64,000 nucleotides of DNA from Pantoea trifolii (GCF_024506435.1 NZ_JANIET010000001.1:682001-746000), one strand, 5' to 3'. Counted from the stretch's first letter, positions 42,694-53,210 are shown. A program made the numbers and translations. The notes: generated from the sequence alone by a model not told the origin.

Positions 42694-43470
42694 CTATTTC
42701 TGCTCGCGGCGCTTAAACACCAATTCGTTCTCGCTGCTTTCCGCCCCATCAAGAAAATACCCATCCACATCGAATTTCTTCAGCTGCGCTGGCTTGGTCA
42801 GGCGGTTCTGAATCACATAGCGGCTCATCAAACCGCGCGCTTTCTTGGCGTAGAAGCTGATGACTTTGAACTTGCCGTTCTTCTCATCCAGGAACACCGG
42901 CTTGATCAACTCGGCGTTGAGTTTCTTCGGCTTGATGGCTTTGAAATATTCATCGGATGCCAGATTGATCAGCACGTCATCACCTTGCTCAGCAATCGCC
43001 TCGTTTAACTTCTCGGTCAGCAAATCGCCCCAGAAACCATAAAGATCTTTGCCAGCCGGATTGGCCAGCTTGATGCCCATTTCAAGGCGATAAGGTTGCA
43101 TCAAATCAAGCGGACGCAGCAGACCGTATAATCCGGACAACATGCGCAGGTGCTGCTGGGCAAAATCGAAATCGTTGTCACTAAAGGTTTCGGCCTGCAA
43201 ACCGGTATACACATCGCCTTTGAACGCCAGAATCGCCTGACGCGCATTCTCCAGCGAGAAGGGCGGCTGCCATTGGTTAAAACGATCGGCATTCAGGTGC
43301 GCCAGCTTGTCGCTGATACCCATCAGTGAACTGATCTGCGACGGTGAAAGATCGCGCGCAACGTCAATTAATTGGTGTGATTTTTCTAACAGCGCCGGTT
43401 GGGTAAAACGTTGTGTCGCCAGCGGGCTTTCATAGTCCAGTGTCTTCGCTGGCGAGATAACCATCAGCAT
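42694..43470 (-). CDS. yaaA: Peroxide stress resistance protein YaaA
   Basis: 258-residue YaaA/DUF328 protein that lowers intracellular unincorporated iron and protects DNA and proteins from hydrogen peroxide. [19 protein letters not shown] opens it; [26 protein letters not shown] and [14 protein letters not shown] are conserved, and the DNA-binding fold is rich in Lys. In E. coli it is OxyR-controlled; I see no clear OxyR site here. Divergent from talB across 213 bp; E. coli yaaJ, between the two, is absent. Confidence 0.95.
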   Translation of the reverse strand: MLMVISPAKTLDYESPLATQRFTQPALLEKSHQLIDVARDLSPSQISSLMGISDKLAHLNADRFNQWQPPFSLENARQAILAFKGDVYTGLQAETFSDNDFDFAQQHLRMLSGLYGLLRPLDLMQPYRLEMGIKLANPAGKDLYGFWGDLLTEKLNEAIAEQGDDVLINLASDEYFKAIKPKKLNAELIKPVFLDEKNGKFKVISFYAKKARGLMSRYVIQNRLTKPAQLKKFDVDGYFLDGAESSENELVFKRREQK

Positions 43471-43683
43471 CGTGTACGTCCTCTTTGACCCGCAGGTTAA
43501 TCAGGGAATTGAAGGGAAAAATGTCGCAAAGAGTGTAGCAAAAAAGCGGCATGGATCGGCAAATCGCTCCCATTTGTTAGCGCTATCGTAAAGGGCACTT
43601 CGTGGTGTTGCGCCGTCACTTGTGCGTGATATTATCGCAACAGCCTTTTACACCCTGACAGTCAACCTAAGAGAAAGAGAACC

Positions 43684-44637
43684 ATGACGGACAAACTTAC
43701 TTCCTTGCGTCAGCTGACTACTGTGGTCGCCGACACCGGTGATATCGCGGCAATGAAGCTTTACCAGCCGCAAGATGCGACCACCAACCCTTCTTTGATT
43801 CTCAACGCCGCTCAAATCCCTGAATACCGCAAACTGATCGACGAAGCCATTACCTGGGCGCGTCAGCAGAGCAGCAATAAAGAAGAACAACTGGCGCTGG
43901 TATCAGACAAGCTGGCCGTCAACATTGGTCTGGAAATTCTCAAACTGATTCCAGGTCGCATCTCGACAGAAGTGGATGCGCGCCTCTCTTACGACACTGA
44001 AGCGAGCATCGCTAAAGCGCGTAGCCTGATCAAACTGTACAACGATGCGGGCATTAGCAATGACCGTATCCTGATCAAACTGGCGTCAACCTGGCAGGGT
44101 ATCCGTGCTGCTGAGCAGCTGGAAAAAGAAGGCATCAACTGTAACCTGACGCTGCTGTTCTCCTTCGCGCAGGCGCGTGCGTGTGCCGAAGCCGGCGTGT
44201 TCCTGATCTCTCCATTCGTTGGCCGTATCCTCGACTGGTACAAGCAGAACACCGATAAGAAAGAGTACGCAGCACACGAAGATCCAGGCGTGGTATCTGT
44301 GGCTGAAATCTACAACTACTACAAGCAACACGGCTATGAAACCGTGGTGATGGGCGCGAGCTTCCGTAACGTTGGCGAAATCATTGAGCTGGCGGGCTGC
44401 GACCGTCTGACCATCTCTCCGGGCCTGCTGAAAGAGCTGGCTGAGAGCGAAGGTACCGTTGAGCGTAAACTGAGCTACACCGGCGAAGTGAAAGCGCGTC
44501 CAGCGAAGATGACTGAAGCTGAGTTCTTCTGGCAGCATAACCAGGATCCAATGGCGGTGACCAAACTGGCTGAAGGTATCCGCAACTTTGCCATCGATCA
44601 GGGCAAACTTGAGAAGATGATCGCCGAACTGCTGTAA
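43684..44637 (+). CDS. talB: Transaldolase B
   Basis: 317-residue class I transaldolase of the pentose phosphate pathway, exchanging dihydroxyacetone units between sedoheptulose-7-P and glyceraldehyde-3-P. The Schiff-base lysine is in [15 protein letters not shown] (~126-140; Lys132). [10 protein letters not shown] near the N-terminus and [19 protein letters not shown] later are diagnostic. AAGAGAAAGAGA precedes the ATG. Codon choice looks highly biased, as for an abundant enzyme. Confidence 0.97.
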   Translation: MTDKLTSLRQLTTVVADTGDIAAMKLYQPQDATTNPSLILNAAQIPEYRKLIDEAITWARQQSSNKEEQLALVSDKLAVNIGLEILKLIPGRISTEVDARLSYDTEASIAKARSLIKLYNDAGISNDRILIKLASTWQGIRAAEQLEKEGINCNLTLLFSFAQARACAEAGVFLISPFVGRILDWYKQNTDKKEYAAHEDPGVVSVAEIYNYYKQHGYETVVMGASFRNVGEIIELAGCDRLTISPGLLKELAESEGTVERKLSYTGEVKARPAKMTEAEFFWQHNQDPMAVTKLAEGIRNFAIDQGKLEKMIAELL

Positions 44638-44646
44638 GGTGATTGG

Positions 44647-44682
44647 CCGTGGCGGCGACAGGCTGCCACGGTTTTACGTTTT
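44647..44682 (+). terminator. Terminator between talB and mog
   Basis: Ten-base stem beginning CCGTGGC and ending GCCACGG, with one G-T pair and loop GACAG (44647-44671), followed by TTTTACGTTTTT. Confidence 0.8.
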
Positions 44683-44756
44683 TCCCGCACTTCCTGTATT
44701 ATCCTTTTACTTCCCACGTCATTTGCTGCCTTGCAGCCAACCACAGCGATAACTCT

Positions 44757-45344
44757 ATGGATACTTTACGAATTGGATTAATTTCCGTTTCCGATCGTGC
44801 TGCTAACGGCATCTATCAGGATCAGGGCATTCCGGCGTTAGAGAGCTGGCTCGCCGCCGCGCTGGCGACGCCGTTTGAAATCGAAACGCGTCTGGTGCCG
44901 GATGAGCAACCCATGATTGAGCAGGCGATCTGCGAGCTGGTCGATGAGCTGTTCTGCAATTTGGTGCTCACCACCGGCGGTACCGGGCCTGCGCGACGTG
45001 ATGTGACGCCGGATGCCACGCTGGCGGTCGCCGACCGTGAAATGCCAGGCTTCGGCGAGCAGATGCGTCAAATCAGCCTGCAATTTGTGCCGACCGCCAT
45101 TTTGTCGCGTCAGGTTGGCGTGATTCGCAAGCAGTCGCTAATCCTCAATCTGCCGGGTCAGCCGAAATCCATTAAAGAGACGCTTGAAGGACTGAAAGCG
45201 GAAGATGGGACGGTGAAGGTGCAGGGGATTTTTGCTGCTGTACCTTATTGTTTACAGCTTCTGGAAGGGCCCTATGTGGAAACACATGCCGATGTGGTAG
45301 CAGCTTTTCGCCCCAAAAGCGCTCGTCGTGAGACAAATGACTAA
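44757..45344 (+). CDS. mog: Molybdopterin adenylyltransferase Mog
   Basis: 195-residue enzyme that adenylylates molybdopterin before Mo insertion in molybdenum-cofactor synthesis. The MPT-binding motif TTGGTGPARRDVTPDAT (~74-90) and GEQMRQISL are diagnostic; SILNLPGQPKS-like NLPGQPKSIKETL follows. The ATG at 44757 yields MDTLRIGLISVSDRA, matching E. coli; the open frame runs back into the talB terminator but that part is not coding. Confidence 0.96.
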   Translation: MDTLRIGLISVSDRAANGIYQDQGIPALESWLAAALATPFEIETRLVPDEQPMIEQAICELVDELFCNLVLTTGGTGPARRDVTPDATLAVADREMPGFGEQMRQISLQFVPTAILSRQVGVIRKQSLILNLPGQPKSIKETLEGLKAEDGTVKVQGIFAAVPYCLQLLEGPYVETHADVVAAFRPKSARRETND

Positions 45345-45454
45345 AAATCGGCATTTTCAGGCATAAAATTCAGCGGCACTGGTGTGGCAAAATATTGACG
45401 GTATAGTAATTCAATCTTTACACAAGTTGTTTTGCCTCTGGATACCGCTGGATT

Positions 45455-46765
45455 ATGGATACGCACGCAACGCGTCGACTCAATGGACAGGATTACAAAA
45501 CCCTGTCGCTGGCCGCCCTTGGTGGGGCGCTGGAATTCTACGACTTCATTATCTTCGTCTTCTTTGCCGCCGTGATCGGCGAGCTGTTCTTCCCGCCTGA
45601 TATCCCCGAATGGCTGCGTCAGGTGCAGACCTTCGCCATCTTTGCTGCCGGTTATCTGGCGCGTCCGTTAGGCGGCATCATCATGGCGCACTTTGGTGAC
45701 AAGGTTGGGCGTAAGAAGATGTTCAGCCTCAGCATTCTGTTGATGGCGCTGCCGACGTTAGCAATGGGTGCATTGCCCACTTATGCCAGCATCGGCATCG
45801 CTGCGCCGCTGTTGATGTTGCTGATGCGCGTGCTGCAAGGCGCGGCTATTGGCGGTGAAGTGCCAGGCGCGTGGGTGTTTGTCGCCGAACATGTGCCCGA
45901 AAAACGCATCGGTTTTGCCTGCGGCACGCTGACGGCGGGCTTAACCGCCGGCATTCTGCTCGGTTCGCTGGTGGCAACGGTTTTGAATACCACGCTGTCG
46001 CCTGCTGCGATTCGCGATCACGGCTGGCGCATTCCCTTCTTCCTCGGCGGGGTGTTTGGCCTGCTGGCGATGTATCTGCGTCGCTGGCTGCATGAAACGC
46101 CGGTGTTCCAGCAGATGCAGCAGCGCAAAGCGCTGGCAGAAAAAATGCCGCTGCAAACCATCCTCGCCAGTCATAAGCGCGGCATCGTGATTTCGATGCT
46201 GCTGACCTGGCTGCTGTCGGCCTGCATTGTGGTGGTGATTTTGATGGCGCCAACACTGATGCAGAAACAGCACGGCATTCCTGCCGCGCTCAGTCTGCAA
46301 GCCAACAGCTTCGCCACCATCATGCTGCTGCTGGGTTGCGTTATCGCCGGATGGCTGGTGGATCGTTTTGGTGCGGCGCGATCGCTGATGGTTGGTTCAT
46401 TACTGCTGGCAATCGGCAGCTGGAACTTCTTCCATCAACTGGGCAGCTCGCCGGAAATGCTGTTTATCTGGTATGGCTTAGCGGGCCTGAGCGTTGGCGT
46501 GGTAGGCGTGGTGCCGTTTGTGATGGTGCGCGCGTTCCCGGCGGCAGTGCGCTTTACCGGCATCTCGTTCTCTTACAATGTTGCTTACGCGATTTTTGGT
46601 GGCCTGACGCCAATTAGCGTGACGCTGATGATGAGCCTGACGCCAATGGCACCGGCCTGGTATGTGCTGGCGCTGGCGATGATTGGCTTTATGGTGGGCA
46701 TCTGGCTGTGGCGCGATAGCCGTCAGCAGCATGCGCAGTTGGATATGTCGCTGCACTCGTCATAA
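45455..46765 (+). CDS. MHS-family MFS transporter (ProP-like)
   Basis: 436-residue, twelve-span proton symporter of the metabolite:H+ symporter family. The first helix is preceded by KTLSLAALGGALEFYDF, the loop 2-3 motif is HFGDKVGRKK, and RVLQGAAIGGEVPGAWVFVAEH in the fourth helix is typical of this family, whose known members carry citrate, ketoglutarate, proline/betaine or shikimate. Substrate unknown. It sits alone between mog and satP, a place where E. coli has no transporter of this type. No regulator is linked to it. Confidence 0.88.
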   Translation: MDTHATRRLNGQDYKTLSLAALGGALEFYDFIIFVFFAAVIGELFFPPDIPEWLRQVQTFAIFAAGYLARPLGGIIMAHFGDKVGRKKMFSLSILLMALPTLAMGALPTYASIGIAAPLLMLLMRVLQGAAIGGEVPGAWVFVAEHVPEKRIGFACGTLTAGLTAGILLGSLVATVLNTTLSPAAIRDHGWRIPFFLGGVFGLLAMYLRRWLHETPVFQQMQQRKALAEKMPLQTILASHKRGIVISMLLTWLLSACIVVVILMAPTLMQKQHGIPAALSLQANSFATIMLLLGCVIAGWLVDRFGAARSLMVGSLLLAIGSWNFFHQLGSSPEMLFIWYGLAGLSVGVVGVVPFVMVRAFPAAVRFTGISFSYNVAYAIFGGLTPISVTLMMSLTPMAPAWYVLALAMIGFMVGIWLWRDSRQQHAQLDMSLHSS

Positions 46766-46768
46766 TGC

Positions 46769-46798
46769 AAAAAGCGGAGCCAAGCAGCTCCGCTTTTT
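46769..46798. terminator. Bidirectional terminator between the MHS transporter and satP
   Basis: A5, stem GCGGAGC, loop CAAGCA, stem GCTCCGC, T5; serves both convergent genes. Confidence 0.9.
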
Positions 46799-46804
46799 CA
46801 TTTG

Positions 46805-47365
46805 TTACTCGCCAATCGGCAATACCGTACGACCAAACTTCTCATTCAACACTTCGCCCATCGCCAGATAGAACGCGCTCGATCCGCAAATGATGCCAAC
46901 CCAGCCAGCAAAGCGCAGCAGCCCCGCGTTATCGGTCAGGTGGCCGATAGCCAGCAGCGCAAACAGCAGCGTCAGGCTGGCGAAGATGAACTGCAGCATT
47001 TTCGTTGAGTTGAGCGTGCCGACGAACAGGAACGCGGTGAACACGCCCCACAGCGCGAGATAGGCGCCAAGGAAGTGGCCGTCGGCTGCCTCTGCCAGCC
47101 CCAGTTTCGGCAGCAGCAGAATCGCCACTAACGTTAACCAGAAGCTGCCGTAAGAGGTAAAGGCGGTCAGCCCGAAGGTGTTGCCTTTCTTATACTCCAG
47201 CAGCCCGGCAAAAATTTGCGCGATGCCGCCGTAGAAAATACCCATCGCCAGGATGATCACATCCATCGCAAACAGGCCAGTGTTGTGTAAGTTGAGCAGG
47301 ATGGTGGTCATACCGAATCCCATCAGGCCCAACGGGGCGGGATTCGCCAGCGTGGTATTGCTCAT
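46805..47365 (-). CDS. satP: Acetate/succinate uptake permease SatP (YaaH)
   Basis: 186-residue inner-membrane channel-like transporter of the AceTr (GPR1/FUN34/YaaH) family, taking up acetate and succinate. The family motif NPAPLGLMGFG is at 8-18 and six hydrophobic spans follow. GAGGA before the ATG supports the start. E. coli yaaW, htpY and yaaI, which separate satP from dnaK, are missing here, so the satP promoter region directly faces that of dnaK. Confidence 0.95.
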   Translation of the reverse strand: MSNTTLANPAPLGLMGFGMTTILLNLHNTGLFAMDVIILAMGIFYGGIAQIFAGLLEYKKGNTFGLTAFTSYGSFWLTLVAILLLPKLGLAEAADGHFLGAYLALWGVFTAFLFVGTLNSTKMLQFIFASLTLLFALLAIGHLTDNAGLLRFAGWVGIICGSSAFYLAMGEVLNEKFGRTVLPIGE

Positions 47366-47512
47366 AATTCCTCAGAAGCAGCGTTGAAGATGTTGTTAGT
47401 GTTTTACCCCCGCGCAAACCGCTGGTGGCGCGAGGCGCTGCATAATAAGCGGCCTCTTTTTGGCCAACTTTGATCTGAATCGACCAGAGAATGAAATTTT
47501 TTTTAGTTTTAA

Positions 47513-47543
47513 CCCTTGATGCGCATCGAACCGGCCCCATTTA
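47513..47543 (+). promoter_or_regulatory. Sigma-32 promoter P1 of dnaKJ
   Basis: CCCTTGAT (-35, 47513-47520), 14-base spacer, CCCCATTTA (-10, 47535-47543). It matches the RpoH consensus and, from memory, the E. coli dnaK P1 elements almost exactly. Drives heat-shock induction of dnaK-dnaJ. Confidence 0.9.
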
Positions 47544-47589
47544 CTTGTCATCGAGCGTTGTGAGGCAGCAAAAAAAGCCTGCTTCAGCA

Positions 47590-47617
47590 GTTGAAAGTGG
47601 TCAGTTTGACCGCATCT
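47590..47617 (+). promoter_or_regulatory. Sigma-32 promoter P2 of dnaKJ
   Basis: GTTGAA (-35, 47590-47595), the same 14-base spacer as P1, then CCGCATCT (-10, 47610-47617), one mismatch from the RpoH consensus. The second of two tandem heat-shock promoters, as in E. coli. Confidence 0.72.
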
Positions 47618-47665
47618 CTGTTTCACAACCCTAATTGGCAAAGAATTTAAGTGGGAGATGTTTAG

Positions 47666-49570
47666 ATGGGTAAGATTATTGGTATTGACTTGGGTACAAC
47701 CAACTCATGTGTTGCAGTTATGGATGGTGGTAAAGCACGCGTGCTGGAAAACGCCGAAGGCGACCGCACCACGCCGTCGATCATTGCGTATGCACAGGAT
47801 GGCGAAACTCTGGTTGGTTCACCGGCTAAACGTCAGTCTGTGACCAACCCGCAGAATACCCTGTTTGCGATTAAGCGCCTGATTGGCCGTCGCTTCCAGG
47901 ACGAAGAAGTACAGCGTGATATCAAAATCATGCCTTACAAAATCATCGGCGCGGATAATGGCGACGCATGGCTGGACGTGAAAGGCCAGAAAATGGCACC
48001 GCCGCAGATCTCTGCTGAAGTGCTGAAAAAGATGAAGAAAACCGCGGAAGATTTCCTCGGTGAAGCAGTCACTGAAGCGGTTATCACCGTTCCAGCTTAC
48101 TTCAACGATGCGCAGCGTCAGGCGACCAAAGACGCCGGCCGTATCGCGGGTCTGGAAGTAAAACGTATCATCAACGAACCAACCGCAGCTGCACTGGCTT
48201 ACGGTCTGGATAAAGGTCAGGGCAACCGCACCATCGCGGTATACGACCTGGGCGGCGGTACTTTCGATATCTCAATCATTGAGATCGACGACGTTGATGG
48301 CGAGAAAACCTTTGAAGTTCTGGCAACCAACGGTGATACCCACCTGGGTGGTGAAGACTTCGATAGCCGTCTGATTAACTATCTGGTGGCCGAATTTAAG
48401 AAAGATCAGGGCATCGATCTGCACAACGATCCGCTGGCCATGCAGCGTCTGAAAGAAGCGGCAGAGAAAGCCAAAATCGAGCTCTCTTCAGCCCAGCAGA
48501 CTGACGTTAACCTGCCGTATATCACGGCGGATGCGACCGGTCCTAAGCACCTGAACATCAAAGTAACGCGTGCGAAACTGGAATCACTGGTTGAGGATTT
48601 GGTTTCTCGCTCAATCGAGCCGTTGAAAGTGGCTCTGCAAGATGCGGGTCTGTCTGTTTCAGACATCAACGACGTGATCCTGGTAGGCGGTCAAACGCGT
48701 ATGCCAATGGTTCAGGCTAAAGTGACTGAGTTCTTCGGTAAAGAGCCACGTAAAGACGTGAACCCGGATGAAGCAGTAGCTGTTGGTGCTGCGGTTCAGG
48801 GTGGCGTGTTGGCGGGTGAAGTGAAAGACGTTCTGCTGCTGGACGTAACTCCGCTGTCACTGGGTATCGAAACCATGGGCGGCGTGATGACGTCGCTGAT
48901 CAGCAAGAACACCACCATCCCAACCAAACACAGCCAAGTGTTCTCGACTGCTGAAGATAACCAGTCTGCCGTGACCATTCACGTGCTGCAGGGTGAGCGT
49001 AAGCGTTCAGGCGATAACAAATCACTGGGCCAGTTCAACCTCGACGGTATCCAGGCTGCACCGCGCGGTATGCCGCAGATCGAAGTCACCTTCGATATTG
49101 ATGCGGATGGTATCCTGCACGTGTCGGCGAAAGACAAAAACAGCGGTAAAGAGCAGAAGATCACCATCAAGGCTTCTTCTGGTCTGAATGAAGAAGAGAT
49201 CGAAAAAATGGTGCGTGACGCGGAAGCGAACGCCGAGTCTGACCGCAAGTTCGAAGAGCTGGTTCAGACCCGTAACCAGGGCGATCAGATTTCGCACAGC
49301 ACCCGTAAGCAACTGGACGAAGCGGGCGACAAACTGTCTGCAGACGACAAAGCACCAATCGAAGCGGCGTTGACCGAGCTGAACACCGCGCTGAAAGGCG
49401 AAGACAAAGCGGAAATCGAAGCCAAAATGCAGGCATTGATGGAAGTGTCCAGCAAACTGATGGAGCTGGCACAGCAGCAGGGTCAGGCAGCTGATGCAGG
49501 CGATGCTTCTGCACAGAAAGAAGACGACGTTGTCGACGCTGAGTTCGAAGAAGTTAAAGACAAAAAATAA
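47666..49570 (+). CDS. dnaK: Chaperone DnaK (Hsp70)
   Basis: 634-residue ATP-dependent chaperone (E. coli 638). The nucleotide-binding domain (~1-385) shows [47 protein letters not shown] and [13 protein letters not shown]; the linker is [14 protein letters not shown]; the substrate-binding domain and helical lid follow, ending with [11 protein letters not shown]. Folds new proteins, with DnaJ and GrpE, and down-regulates sigma-32. Preceded by two sigma-32 promoters and GGGAG. Confidence 0.98.
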   Translation: MGKIIGIDLGTTNSCVAVMDGGKARVLENAEGDRTTPSIIAYAQDGETLVGSPAKRQSVTNPQNTLFAIKRLIGRRFQDEEVQRDIKIMPYKIIGADNGDAWLDVKGQKMAPPQISAEVLKKMKKTAEDFLGEAVTEAVITVPAYFNDAQRQATKDAGRIAGLEVKRIINEPTAAALAYGLDKGQGNRTIAVYDLGGGTFDISIIEIDDVDGEKTFEVLATNGDTHLGGEDFDSRLINYLVAEFKKDQGIDLHNDPLAMQRLKEAAEKAKIELSSAQQTDVNLPYITADATGPKHLNIKVTRAKLESLVEDLVSRSIEPLKVALQDAGLSVSDINDVILVGGQTRMPMVQAKVTEFFGKEPRKDVNPDEAVAVGAAVQGGVLAGEVKDVLLLDVTPLSLGIETMGGVMTSLISKNTTIPTKHSQVFSTAEDNQSAVTIHVLQGERKRSGDNKSLGQFNLDGIQAAPRGMPQIEVTFDIDADGILHVSAKDKNSGKEQKITIKASSGLNEEEIEKMVRDAEANAESDRKFEELVQTRNQGDQISHSTRKQLDEAGDKLSADDKAPIEAALTELNTALKGEDKAEIEAKMQALMEVSSKLMELAQQQGQAADAGDASAQKEDDVVDAEFEEVKDKK

Positions 49571-49617
49571 TTGCCCCTGACCGGGCGCGATGGCTGGCCT
49601 GACAGCCGTTGAAACCA

Positions 49618-49650
49618 GCACGGGCGTAGGAGATCTCTCCACGCCCGTGC
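49618..49650 (+). other. Strong intercistronic hairpin between dnaK and dnaJ
   Basis: Ten-base-pair perfect stem GCACGGGCGT / ACGCCCGTGC with a further near-complementary inner part (GGAG/CTCC). No U-tract follows, so it is not a simple terminator. It could be an mRNA-processing or stability element that lets DnaK exceed DnaJ. Confidence 0.7.
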
Positions 49651-49674
49651 GATCATGTTAAGGGCAGAACAAAT

Positions 49675-50808
49675 ATGGCTAAGAATGATTTATACGAGAT
49701 CTTAGGCGTCTCTAAATCCGCAGATGAGCGTGAAATCAAAAAGGCTTACAAGCGCCTGGCGATGAAATACCATCCGGACCGTAATCCGGACAATAAAGAA
49801 GCCGAAGCAAAGTTTAAAGAAATTAAGGAAGCCTACGAAATTCTGACCGACGCACAGAAGCGTGCGGCTTACGACCAATATGGTCATGCAGCCTTTGAAC
49901 AAGGTGGCATGGGCGGCGGTGGCGGCTTCGGCGGCGGCGGTGCTGACTTCAGCGATATCTTTGGCGACGTATTTGGCGATATTTTTGGTGGTGGCCGCCG
50001 TCAGCGTGCCTCACGTGGCGCCGATTTACGCTACAACATGGAGCTAACGCTGGAAGAAGCGGTACGCGGCGTGACCAAAGAGATCCGCATTCCAACTCTG
50101 GAAGAGTGCGATGTCTGCCACGGCAGCGGCGCGAAAGCGGGGACCAAACCGCAGACCTGTCATACTTGTCATGGCGCAGGCCAGGTGCAGATGCGTCAGG
50201 GCTTCTTCACCGTGCAGCAGGCGTGTCCGACCTGTCACGGTCGCGGTTCAGTGATCAAGGATCCGTGCAATGCTTGTCATGGACACGGTCGTGTTGAGCG
50301 CAGTAAAACCCTGTCGGTGAAAATCCCTGCAGGCGTGGATACCGGCGATCGCATTCGTCTAACCGGCGAAGGTGAAGCGGGCGAACACGGCGCACCAGCG
50401 GGCGATCTGTACGTTCAGGTTTCGGTGAAAAAACACCCGATCTTCGAGCGTGAAGATAACAACCTGTATTGCGAAGTGCCGATTAATTTCGCGATGGCAG
50501 CATTGGGTGGCGAGATTGAAGTGCCAACGCTTGATGGCCGCGTGAACCTGAAAGTGCCTTCTGAAACGCAAACCGGCAAGCTGTTCCGCATGCGCGGTAA
50601 AGGCGTGAAATCGGTGCGTGGCGGTGCGGTGGGTGATTTGCTGTGTCGTGTGGTGGTGGAAACGCCAGTCAGCCTCAACGACAAACAGAAAGCGTTGCTG
50701 CGCGAACTGGAAGAGAGTTTTGGTGGCCCGAGCGGCGAGAAAAACAGTCCGCGCTCCAAAAGCTTCCTCGACGGTGTGAAGAAGTTCTTTGACGATTTAA
50801 CGCGTTAA
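49675..50808 (+). CDS. dnaJ: Co-chaperone DnaJ (Hsp40)
   Basis: 377-residue type I J-protein. The J domain with HPD ([11 protein letters not shown], ~28-38) stimulates DnaK ATPase; a Gly/Phe-rich segment (~75-105) follows. A zinc domain has four CxxCxGxG repeats ([32 protein letters not shown], ~144-206), then the C-terminal substrate-binding beta domains. AAGGG precedes the ATG. Same operon as dnaK, separated by the hairpin at 49618-49650. Confidence 0.98.
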   Translation: MAKNDLYEILGVSKSADEREIKKAYKRLAMKYHPDRNPDNKEAEAKFKEIKEAYEILTDAQKRAAYDQYGHAAFEQGGMGGGGGFGGGGADFSDIFGDVFGDIFGGGRRQRASRGADLRYNMELTLEEAVRGVTKEIRIPTLEECDVCHGSGAKAGTKPQTCHTCHGAGQVQMRQGFFTVQQACPTCHGRGSVIKDPCNACHGHGRVERSKTLSVKIPAGVDTGDRIRLTGEGEAGEHGAPAGDLYVQVSVKKHPIFEREDNNLYCEVPINFAMAALGGEIEVPTLDGRVNLKVPSETQTGKLFRMRGKGVKSVRGGAVGDLLCRVVVETPVSLNDKQKALLRELEESFGGPSGEKNSPRSKSFLDGVKKFFDDLTR

Positions 50809-50829
50809 TTCCATCAGTTATGCAGTCAC

Positions 50830-50860
50830 AAAGCGGAGAGGAAACTCTCCGCTTTTTTTA
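50830..50860 (+). terminator. Terminator after dnaJ
   Basis: Eleven-base stem AAAGCGGAGAG / CTCTCCGCTTT, GAAA tetraloop, seven T's. Confidence 0.93.
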
Positions 50861-51040
50861 TGTTTTGCCGCTAAACGGTCGCTCCTGATGTAAGCTCAAC
50901 CTGCCTTGCGTGTGATATGAGCTGAAATGCCCTCATAATGCATCGGCATTGCCGAGCAATTAACGAGATATAAGCTGCTTTTAACGAGGTGTCTGAATCG
51001 CTACACTTCTCAGCCAAAATGTCTCTACTCAGGAGGAGTT

Positions 51041-52219
51041 GTGAACAAACCCCGTTCTATTCGAAGCTTGCTGAAAAGCTTTATCGCCAGTGACGCCAGC
51101 AACGGCATGGTGCTGATTTTGGCGGCCGTTGCGGCGATGATTTTGGCGAACAGCGCAGAAACCGCTCAAGGTTATCAATCGTTTCTTGCCGAGCCGGTGC
51201 AAATTCGCTTTGGCGCGTTAGACATCAGCAAAAACCTGCTGCTGTGGATCAACGATGCCATGATGGCGCTGTTTTTCCTGGTGATTGGTTTGGAAGTGAA
51301 ACGTGAGTTGATCACCGGTGAACTTGCCAGCCGCGATCGCGCTATTTTCCCGGTGATTGCGGCAATTGGCGGCATGGTTATGCCGGGACTGATTTTCCTG
51401 ATGCTCAATCATGGCGATCCTATTGCACGTAACGGCTGGGCAATTCCTACCGCGACCGATATCGCCTTTGCTTTGGGCGTGCTGGCGCTGCTGGGCAGCC
51501 GCGTGCCGACCGCGCTGAAAGTGTTCCTGATGGCGCTGGCGATTATTGATGATCTTGGCGCTATCGTGATCATCGCGCTGTTCTACACCAGCGATCTTTC
51601 GGTGTTGTCGTTGAGCGTGGCGGCGGGTGCGATTGTGCTGCTGGCGATTCTTAATCGTTGCGGCGTGCGTAACATTGCCATCTATATGTTGGTCGGCATT
51701 GTGCTGTGGACGGCGGTGCTCAAATCGGGTGTGCACGCAACATTAGCGGGCGTGATTGTTGGCTTCTTTGTGCCGCTGGAAGAGAAGAACGGTCATTCTC
51801 CGGCCGAGCATCTGGCGCATGGTTTGATGCCGTGGGTCAACTGGCTGATTCTGCCGCTGTTCGCTTTCGCTAACGCCGGCATCTCGCTGAGCGGCATTAC
51901 CTTTATGGATGCGCTGTCGCCAGAGCCGCTGGGCATCATTCTCGGCTTACTGATTGGTAAACCGTTGGGCATCACGTTGTTCTGCTGGCTGGCAGTGAAG
52001 TGGCGGCTGGCGGTACTACCGGGAGGCACCACCCTACGCGATATCATGGCGATTGGTGTGCTGTGCGGTATCGGCTTTACTATGTCGATCTTTATTAGTT
52101 CGCTGGCGTTTGATGCCGCCCACGAGCAACTGGTGACCTTCTCCAAACTGGGGATTCTCAGTGGCTCGCTGCTTTCGGCGATCATTGGTTACACGCTGCT
52201 GCGCATCAAACTGCGTTAA
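51041..52219 (+). CDS. nhaA: Na+/H+ antiporter NhaA (GTG start)
   Basis: 392-residue, twelve-span electrogenic antiporter exporting Na+ (or Li+) in exchange for two protons. The ion-binding aspartates lie in [15 protein letters not shown] (the adjacent DD pair, Asp163/164 equivalent); [16 protein letters not shown] marks the unwound helix IV, and [11 protein letters not shown] and [15 protein letters not shown] are conserved. The start is GTG at 51041, four bases after a perfect AGGAGG. Expected to be activated by NhaR, encoded next. Confidence 0.96.
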   Translation: MNKPRSIRSLLKSFIASDASNGMVLILAAVAAMILANSAETAQGYQSFLAEPVQIRFGALDISKNLLLWINDAMMALFFLVIGLEVKRELITGELASRDRAIFPVIAAIGGMVMPGLIFLMLNHGDPIARNGWAIPTATDIAFALGVLALLGSRVPTALKVFLMALAIIDDLGAIVIIALFYTSDLSVLSLSVAAGAIVLLAILNRCGVRNIAIYMLVGIVLWTAVLKSGVHATLAGVIVGFFVPLEEKNGHSPAEHLAHGLMPWVNWLILPLFAFANAGISLSGITFMDALSPEPLGIILGLLIGKPLGITLFCWLAVKWRLAVLPGGTTLRDIMAIGVLCGIGFTMSIFISSLAFDAAHEQLVTFSKLGILSGSLLSAIIGYTLLRIKLR

Positions 52220-52226
52220 AAGAGGA

Positions 52227-52250
52227 AGGAGGCGAAAGCCTCCTTTTTTT
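52227..52250 (+). terminator. Terminator-like hairpin between nhaA and nhaR
   Basis: Stem AGGAGGC / GCCTCCT, GAAA tetraloop, seven T's, ending only four bases before the nhaR ATG at 52255. The AGGAGG in the left arm is the only Shine-Dalgarno-like sequence near nhaR and is 22 bases away and base-paired. Confidence 0.85.
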
Positions 52251-52254
52251 GCCG

Positions 52255-53157
52255 ATGAATCAGCTCAATTTTAATCATCTCTACTATTTCTGGCAGGTGT
52301 GTAAAACCGGCTCGGTGGTGCGTGCGGCGGATGTGCTGTGCCTGGCGCCACAGACGGTTACTGGCCAGATTAAATCGCTGGAAGAGCAACTCGGCGGCGT
52401 GCTGTTTCGCCGTCAGGGACGCGGTTTGGTGCCCAATGAGCTTGGGCAACTGGTGTTCCGCTATGCCGATCGCATGTTCATGCTGAGTCAGGAGATGCTC
52501 GATATCGTTAACTACCGCAAAGAGTCGCATCTGCTGTTTGATGTAGGCGTGGCGGATGCGCTGTCAAAGCAACTGGTGAGTAAGGTGCTGGAGGCGGCAG
52601 TGGTGGCTGAAGAGAGAATCCATTTACGCTGTTTTGAATCAACGCATGAGATGCTGCTGGAACAGCTGAGCCAACACAAGCTGGATATGATCCTTTCCGA
52701 TTGCCCGATTGATTCCACTCAGCAGGAAGGGCTGTTTTCGGTCAAGCTGGGCGAGTGTCCGATCAGCTTCTGGTGCAACACGCCGTTACCTAAGCTGCCG
52801 TTTCCCGCTTGTCTGGAAGAGCGGCGCTTGCTGATTCCTGGTCGTCGCTCAATGCTGGGCCGCAAACTGCTGAACTGGATCCACAGCCAGGGCTTGCAGG
52901 TGGAGATTCTGGGTGAGTTTGATGATGCGGCCTTAATGAAGGCATTTGGTGCGCTGAACAACGCGATATTTGTGGCTCCCACACTGTATGGTGACGAGAT
53001 TTACCGGGATGACGCCATCAAAGAGATTGGACGGTTGGATGCGGTGATGGAGGAGTATCACGTGATTTTTGCCGAACGGATGATTCAGCATCCGGCGGTA
53101 CAGCGGATCTGCCATGGCGACTTCAGTGCGCTGTTTACCCCTGAATTGCAGGCATAA
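52255..53157 (+). CDS. nhaR: Transcription activator NhaR (LysR family)
   Basis: 300-residue LysR-type activator of nhaA in response to Na+. The N-terminal helix-turn-helix spans ~5-65 ([29 protein letters not shown]), and the effector domain is nearly that of E. coli ([46 protein letters not shown]). The ATG at 52255 gives [14 protein letters not shown]; a TTG six bases earlier falls in the T-tract of the hairpin. No ordinary ribosome-binding site is visible, so it depends on coupling or readthrough. Confidence 0.94.
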   Translation: MNQLNFNHLYYFWQVCKTGSVVRAADVLCLAPQTVTGQIKSLEEQLGGVLFRRQGRGLVPNELGQLVFRYADRMFMLSQEMLDIVNYRKESHLLFDVGVADALSKQLVSKVLEAAVVAEERIHLRCFESTHEMLLEQLSQHKLDMILSDCPIDSTQQEGLFSVKLGECPISFWCNTPLPKLPFPACLEERRLLIPGRRSMLGRKLLNWIHSQGLQVEILGEFDDAALMKAFGALNNAIFVAPTLYGDEIYRDDAIKEIGRLDAVMEEYHVIFAERMIQHPAVQRICHGDFSALFTPELQA

Positions 53158-53186
53158 AAAAACCGGCTAAGCGCCGGTTCTTTTTT
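53156..53186. terminator. Bidirectional terminator between nhaR and rpsT
   Basis: A7, then stem CCGGC / GCCGG extended by A-T pairs, loop TAAGC, and CTTTTTT. Shared by two convergent genes. Confidence 0.88.
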
Positions 53187-53210
53187 ACAAAGCGATAAAC
53201 AGACAGGCGA

